NCBI GenBank assembly: GCA_024644285.1 | Contig: JAHELH010000072.1 | Coordinates: forward strand, 1 to 9,714 | Reading direction: 5' to 3' | From: Paracoccaceae bacterium | GTDB taxonomy: Bacteria > Pseudomonadota > Alphaproteobacteria > Rhodobacterales > Rhodobacteraceae | DNA length: 9,714 nt | Shown here: positions 7,185 to 9,714 of the stretch, one piece after another | Position numbering within the stretch: the first letter of the stretch is position 1 | Layout: the number at the start of each line of letters is the position of its first letter | Program-made: the position numbers and the translations under genes | Notes under the pieces: generated by a model | What the model was told of the DNA's origin: nothing | Databases searched by the model: none | The model's input: only the letters and a program-made list of their open reading frames with translations

Positions 7185-7900
7185 TGCGCATCGCGATGTG
7201 GTCCGGCCCGCGCAACCTGTCGACCGCGATGATGTACGCCTTCGCCCAGCGCGACGACTGCGCCGTCTGGGACGAGCCGTTCTATGCCGCCTATCTTGCC
7301 GCGACCGGGCTCGACCATCCCATGCGCGCCGAGATCATCGCGGCGGGCGAGACCGATCCGGACCGGGTGATTGCGGCCTGCATAGGCTCTGTTCCGGCGG
7401 GAAAGCCGCATTGTTACCTCAAGCTCATGACCCAGCACATGCTGTCGGGAATCGGTCGCGACTGGCTGGCTCACGTAACGAACGTGTTCCTGATCCGGCA
7501 TCCGGCGCGCGTGGTGGCCAGCTACGACGTGAAGCGAGAGAACCCGACGCTTGACGATATCGGCTTCCGCCAGCAGGCCGGACTGTTCGATCATGTCAGG
7601 CGGCTTGGGCAGGCACCCGTCGTCATCGACAGTCACGACATCCGAGCGGATCCGGAGGGTGGTCTGCGCCGATTGTGTGCCGCGCTTGGTCTGGATTTCG
7701 ACCCGGCGATGCTGCGCTGGCCGGCGGGCGGAAACCCCGCCGACGGTGTCTGGGCCGCCCACTGGTACGGCGCGGTGCATCGCAGCACCGGTTTCGCCGG
7801 TGCGGAAGCGCCGCTGCCGCAGCTGAAAGGCAATGCCGCGGCGCTGGCCGATGCAGCGTTGCCCTATTACCGGCGGCTGCAAGCCCTATCGGAGAGCTGA
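7184..7900 (+). CDS. Small sulfotransferase-like P-loop protein
   Basis: The 238-residue protein has the layout of PAPS-dependent sulfotransferases. The N-terminal strand and loop MWSGPRNLSTAMM (5-17) matches the 5'-phosphosulfate-binding loop, which replaces a kinase P-loop. VFLIRHPARVVASY (101-114) matches the 3'-phosphate-binding segment, with Arg105 and Ser113 as likely ligands. YLKLMTQHML (78-87) and WDEPFYAAYL (29-38) lie between them. There is no signal peptide or membrane segment, so it should act in the cytoplasm, possibly on a small molecule. The start is ATG 7184, which shares its A with the upstream TGA (TGATG); the SD is weak, as expected for coupled re-initiation. The partner aminotransferase is its only operon neighbour. 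The substrate is unknown, and phosphotransfer instead of sulfuryl transfer cannot be excluded from sequence. Convergent argG ends 16 bases on, with no clear terminator between. Confidence 0.85.
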   Translation: MRIAMWSGPRNLSTAMMYAFAQRDDCAVWDEPFYAAYLAATGLDHPMRAEIIAAGETDPDRVIAACIGSVPAGKPHCYLKLMTQHMLSGIGRDWLAHVTNVFLIRHPARVVASYDVKRENPTLDDIGFRQQAGLFDHVRRLGQAPVVIDSHDIRADPEGGLRRLCAALGLDFDPAMLRWPAGGNPADGVWAAHWYGAVHRSTGFAGAEAPLPQLKGNAAALADAALPYYRRLQALSES

Positions 7901-7916
7901 CCGCAAGCGGCGTCCG

Positions 7917-9137
7917 TCACCTGCCTAGCCGCCGGTTCCGCATCGCGATCAGTTTCAGCCGTAGCGCGTTCAGCTTGATGAACCCGGCGGCGTCCTTCTG
8001 GTCGTAGGCACCGGCATCGTCCTCGAAGGTGACATGCGCCTCGCTGTACAGCGAATGGTCCGACCAGCGCGCGACCGTGCGCGCCGCGCCCTTGTAAAGC
8101 TTCAGCCGAACCGTGCCGGTGACATGCTCCTGGCTCTTGTCGATCAACGCCTGCAGCATCTCGCGTTCCGGGCTGAACCAGAAGCCGTTGTAGATCAGCT
8201 CGGCATATTTCGGCATCAGCTCGTCCTTCAGATGCGCCTCGCCACGGTCGAGGGTGATCTGTTCGATGCCGCGATGCGCCTCCAGCAGCAGGGTGCCGCC
8301 CGGGGTCTCGTAGATGCCGCGCGATTTCATGCCGACGAAACGGCCCTCGACCAGATCGAGCCGCCCGACGCCGTGCGCGCCGCCCAGCTCGTTCAGCCGG
8401 GTGAGGATGGTCGCCGGCGACAGCTTTTCACCATTGATAGAGACTGCATCGCCCTTTTCGAACCCGATCTCGACGAATTCCGGCGTGTCCGGCGCGTCCT
8501 CGGGATGGACGGTGCGCTGGTAGACGTAATCCGGCGCTTCCTCGGCCGGGTTTTCCAGCACCTTGCCCTCGGAGGAAGTGTGCAGCAGGTTCGCATCGAC
8601 GGAAAACGGCGCCTCGCCGCGCTTGTCCTTGGCGATCGGGATCTGGTGTTTTTCGGCGAAGTCGATCAGCCGGGTGCGGCTGGTCAGGTCCCATTCCCGC
8701 CAGGGCGCGATCACCTTGATGTCGGGGTTCAGCGCATAGGCGGCGAGTTCGAACCGCACCTGGTCGTTGCCCTTGCCGGTCGCGCCATGCGCCACCGCGT
8801 CCGCGCCCTCCTTGGCTGCGATCTCGACCAGGTATTTCGAGATCAGCGGACGCGCAATCGAGGTGCCCAGCAGATACAGCCCCTCGTAGAGCGCGTTCGC
8901 CCGGAACATCGGATAGACGAAATCGCGCACGAATTCCTCGCGCAGGTCCTCGATGTAGATGGCGCTGGCGCCCATCGTCTCGGCTTTCTTGCGGGCCGGC
9001 TCCAGTTCCTCGCCCTGGCCCAGGTCGGCGGTAAAGGTCACAACCTCGCAGCCATATTCGGTCTGCAGCCATTTCAGGATGATCGAGGTGTCGAGCCCGC
9101 CGGAATAGGCGAGAACGACCTTCTTGGGGGCTGGCAT
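7917..9137 (-). CDS. argG: Argininosuccinate synthase
   Basis: The 406-residue enzyme joins citrulline and aspartate, using ATP through a citrullyl-AMP intermediate, in the penultimate step of arginine synthesis. It is cytoplasmic and normally tetrameric. The N-type ATP pyrophosphatase loop AYSGGLDTS is at 10-18. FTADLGQGEE (35-44), GTSIARPLI (91-99) and AHGATGKGNDQVRFE (116-130), which bind nucleotide and substrates, follow. The C-terminal region from about 185 is the synthetase domain, with GRFVGMKSRGIYETPGG and the terminal oligomerisation helix NALRLKLIAMRNRR. The length is typical of the short bacterial ArgG class. The start is ATG 9137, with GGAG eight bases upstream. It lies 82 bases downstream of the Hpt gene on the same strand and may have its own promoter. 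No other arginine gene is in the window. Confidence 0.98.
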   Translation of the reverse strand: MPAPKKVVLAYSGGLDTSIILKWLQTEYGCEVVTFTADLGQGEELEPARKKAETMGASAIYIEDLREEFVRDFVYPMFRANALYEGLYLLGTSIARPLISKYLVEIAAKEGADAVAHGATGKGNDQVRFELAAYALNPDIKVIAPWREWDLTSRTRLIDFAEKHQIPIAKDKRGEAPFSVDANLLHTSSEGKVLENPAEEAPDYVYQRTVHPEDAPDTPEFVEIGFEKGDAVSINGEKLSPATILTRLNELGGAHGVGRLDLVEGRFVGMKSRGIYETPGGTLLLEAHRGIEQITLDRGEAHLKDELMPKYAELIYNGFWFSPEREMLQALIDKSQEHVTGTVRLKLYKGAARTVARWSDHSLYSEAHVTFEDDAGAYDQKDAAGFIKLNALRLKLIAMRNRRLGR

Positions 9138-9172
9138 GGGACAGGCTCCGTTGCGGGCGGTTTCAACGGCGC

Positions 9173-9201
9173 CGTCTATTGGCTTTTGCCCCGTGCGACA
9201 A
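9173..9201 (-). promoter_or_regulatory. Possible argG promoter
   Basis: Read on the minus strand, TTGTCG (9201-9196), a 17-base spacer and TAGACG (9178-9173) make a weak vegetative promoter in the 82-base gap between the Hpt gene and argG. It would start transcription about 29 bases before ATG 9137. The -35 matches 4 of 6 and the -10 only 3 of 6. A 10-base palindrome ACGGCGCCGT (9166-9175) overlaps the -10 and the expected start point. Inference only; co-transcription with the Hpt gene is the alternative. Confidence 0.3.
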
Positions 9202-9219
9202 GGCGGTTCTGGCGGCGTG

Positions 9220-9552
9220 TCAGGCTGCCCGGCTATGATCCAGACCGGCCTGGAATTCTGCCAGCGACGCTTTGTAGGTCGCGATCACCGGGTCGATGTC
9301 GACCGCTTCGGGCCGCCCCCTTCGCGCCAGGCGCTCGCCCGCGTCGCAGACCCTGCCAAGCTCGGTGAAGCCCAGGTTCAGCGCGCCGCCCTTCAGAAGA
9401 TGCAGGTCGGCCTCGAGCCCCGACGAATCCTGCGTCCCGGTCAGGCGCATGACAACTTCCGCCACCTCTTCCAGGAACAATTCGACCACTTCCCCGAAAT
9501 CCTGGGCGCCGACATCCTCGCGCAGTTCGCCAACCCTCTGCCAATCGATCAT
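9220..9552 (-). CDS. Stand-alone Hpt (histidine phosphotransfer) domain protein
   Basis: The 110-residue protein is almost entirely one Hpt domain, a helical bundle that passes phosphate between receiver domains or from a hybrid histidine kinase to a response regulator. The active segment LHLLKGGALNLG (50-61) matches the family pattern A-H-x-L-K-G-x-A-x-N-L-G and puts the phospho-accepting histidine at His51. The flanking stretches (FGEVVELFLEEVAEVVMRL before; ELGRVCDAGERLARRG after) are amphipathic helices, as expected. No kinase or receiver is fused to it or lies nearby in the window, so its partners are unknown. The start is ATG 9552, preceded by a perfect AGGAGGT (9563-9557) four bases upstream; the TTG at 9567 lies just upstream of that ribosome site and was rejected. 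It reads towards argG, with 82 bases between. Confidence 0.88.
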   Translation of the reverse strand: MIDWQRVGELREDVGAQDFGEVVELFLEEVAEVVMRLTGTQDSSGLEADLHLLKGGALNLGFTELGRVCDAGERLARRGRPEAVDIDPVIATYKASLAEFQAGLDHSRAA

Positions 9553-9556
9553 CCGC

Positions 9557-9563
9557 ACCTCCT
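9557..9563 (-). promoter_or_regulatory. Consensus ribosome binding site of the Hpt gene
   Basis: On the minus strand the sequence reads AGGAGGT followed by GCGG and ATG. This is the strongest Shine-Dalgarno sequence in the window and fixes the start at 9552 rather than at TTG 9567. It suggests efficient translation for a small signalling protein. Confidence 0.8.
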
Positions 9564-9633
9564 GCAAGGTGCCCCCAACGCGATCCAGCAGTACCCCAGG
9601 CCCCTTAATCCCGTGTTACCCCGGGGGACCCGG

Positions 9634-9661
9634 TTGCATAAAGGTTTCGCGATTGTATACT
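9634..9661 (+). promoter_or_regulatory. Possible upstream tandem promoter at the right edge
   Basis: TATACT (9656-9661) matches the -10 consensus at 5 of 6 positions. A poor -35, TTGCAT (9634-9639), lies 16 bases before it. Its last base is the first T of the downstream TTGACA, so the two rightward promoters would overlap. On the opposite strand, TACAAT (complement of 9652-9657) is also a good -10 that could serve the Hpt gene about 100 bases away, but its -35 is weak. Alternatives cannot be separated from sequence. Confidence 0.3.
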
Positions 9662-9689
9662 TGACAAACCACAGGTGGATTCCTATATC
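9661..9689 (+). promoter_or_regulatory. Near-consensus vegetative promoter for a gene beyond the right edge
   Basis: A perfect -35 box TTGACA (9661-9666), an optimal 17-base spacer, and TATATC (9684-9689, 4 of 6 with the TATA core intact) form the best promoter in the window. The transcript start is expected near 9696. The leader begins with an imperfect inverted repeat, and the driven gene lies outside. Strand and geometry exclude it as a promoter for the Hpt gene. Confidence 0.7.
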
Positions 9690-9708
9690 CCTAACAGAGG
9701 GTTAAGGG
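9689..9708 (+). repeat. Imperfect inverted repeat at the start of the rightward transcript
   Basis: CCCTAAC (9689-9695) and GTTAAGGG (9701-9708) are complementary apart from one bulged A, with the loop AGAGG. It covers the predicted transcript start of the right-edge promoter. It could be a repressor site or the first hairpin of the leader RNA. The same bases on the minus strand read TTAA-N7-TTAG, close to a CtrA box. Confidence 0.4.
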
Positions 9709-9714
9709 AAAGCC

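Noticed and set aside
8034..9368. 444-codon + strand open frame over argG and the Hpt gene
   Set aside because: Antisense to two clear genes, low-complexity R/Q/V/G-rich product without motifs, no ribosome site.
9591..9625. Near direct repeat (GTACCCCAGG and TTACCCCGGG) and a CCCCGGGG palindrome
   Set aside because: Short GC-rich similarity in a non-coding region, with no spacing or conservation evidence of a binding site.

Overview
This is a GC-rich chromosomal window from an alphaproteobacterium. The protein sequences look most like the Rhodobacteraceae (Roseobacter/Rhodobacter type). That placement is judged by eye from GrpE, MutS, MaeB and ArgG and from promoter style (TTG-N17-TAG/TAA boxes close to the start codons). 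No RNA gene, insertion sequence, integrase, CRISPR array or foreign-looking block is visible, so this reads as core genome, densely packed, with many switches of coding strand.

Layout from left to right. (1) The 3' part of grpE (+) runs off the left edge and overlaps the 3' end of the convergent mutS (-) by 32 bases. (2) mutS starts at a TTG codon and is divergent from maeB (+) across a 136-base region that holds a 7-bp hairpin and a possible maeB promoter. (3) maeB encodes the long malic enzyme with a phosphotransacetylase-like C-terminal domain. It ends at a hairpin shared with the convergent msrA (-), which encodes a methionine sulfoxide reductase A with a signal peptide. (4) msrA is divergent from a two-gene operon (+). 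This operon holds a class-IV (fold-type IV) PLP aminotransferase-like protein and a small PAPS-type sulfotransferase-like protein, joined by a one-base TGATG overlap. (5) The convergent argG (-), argininosuccinate synthase, ends 16 bases after the sulfotransferase. (6) A stand-alone 110-residue Hpt phosphotransfer protein (-) lies upstream of argG. (7) The right edge, 9553-9714, is a non-coding promoter region. It holds a near-consensus rightward promoter (TTGACA, 17 bases, TATATC) for a gene beyond the window, and two near-matches to the CtrA box.

Most genes are housekeeping: protein folding, mismatch repair, C4/C3 carbon flow, oxidative repair and arginine synthesis. The least understood part is the aminotransferase/sulfotransferase pair at 6276-7900. 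The two proteins are translationally coupled and the substrate is unknown. The aminotransferase appears to have Thr where fold-type IV transaminases keep the Glu that contacts the PLP ring nitrogen. This is the best candidate here for undescribed biochemistry. The second point of interest is the Hpt gene next to the right-edge promoter region. No defence or mobile system was found.
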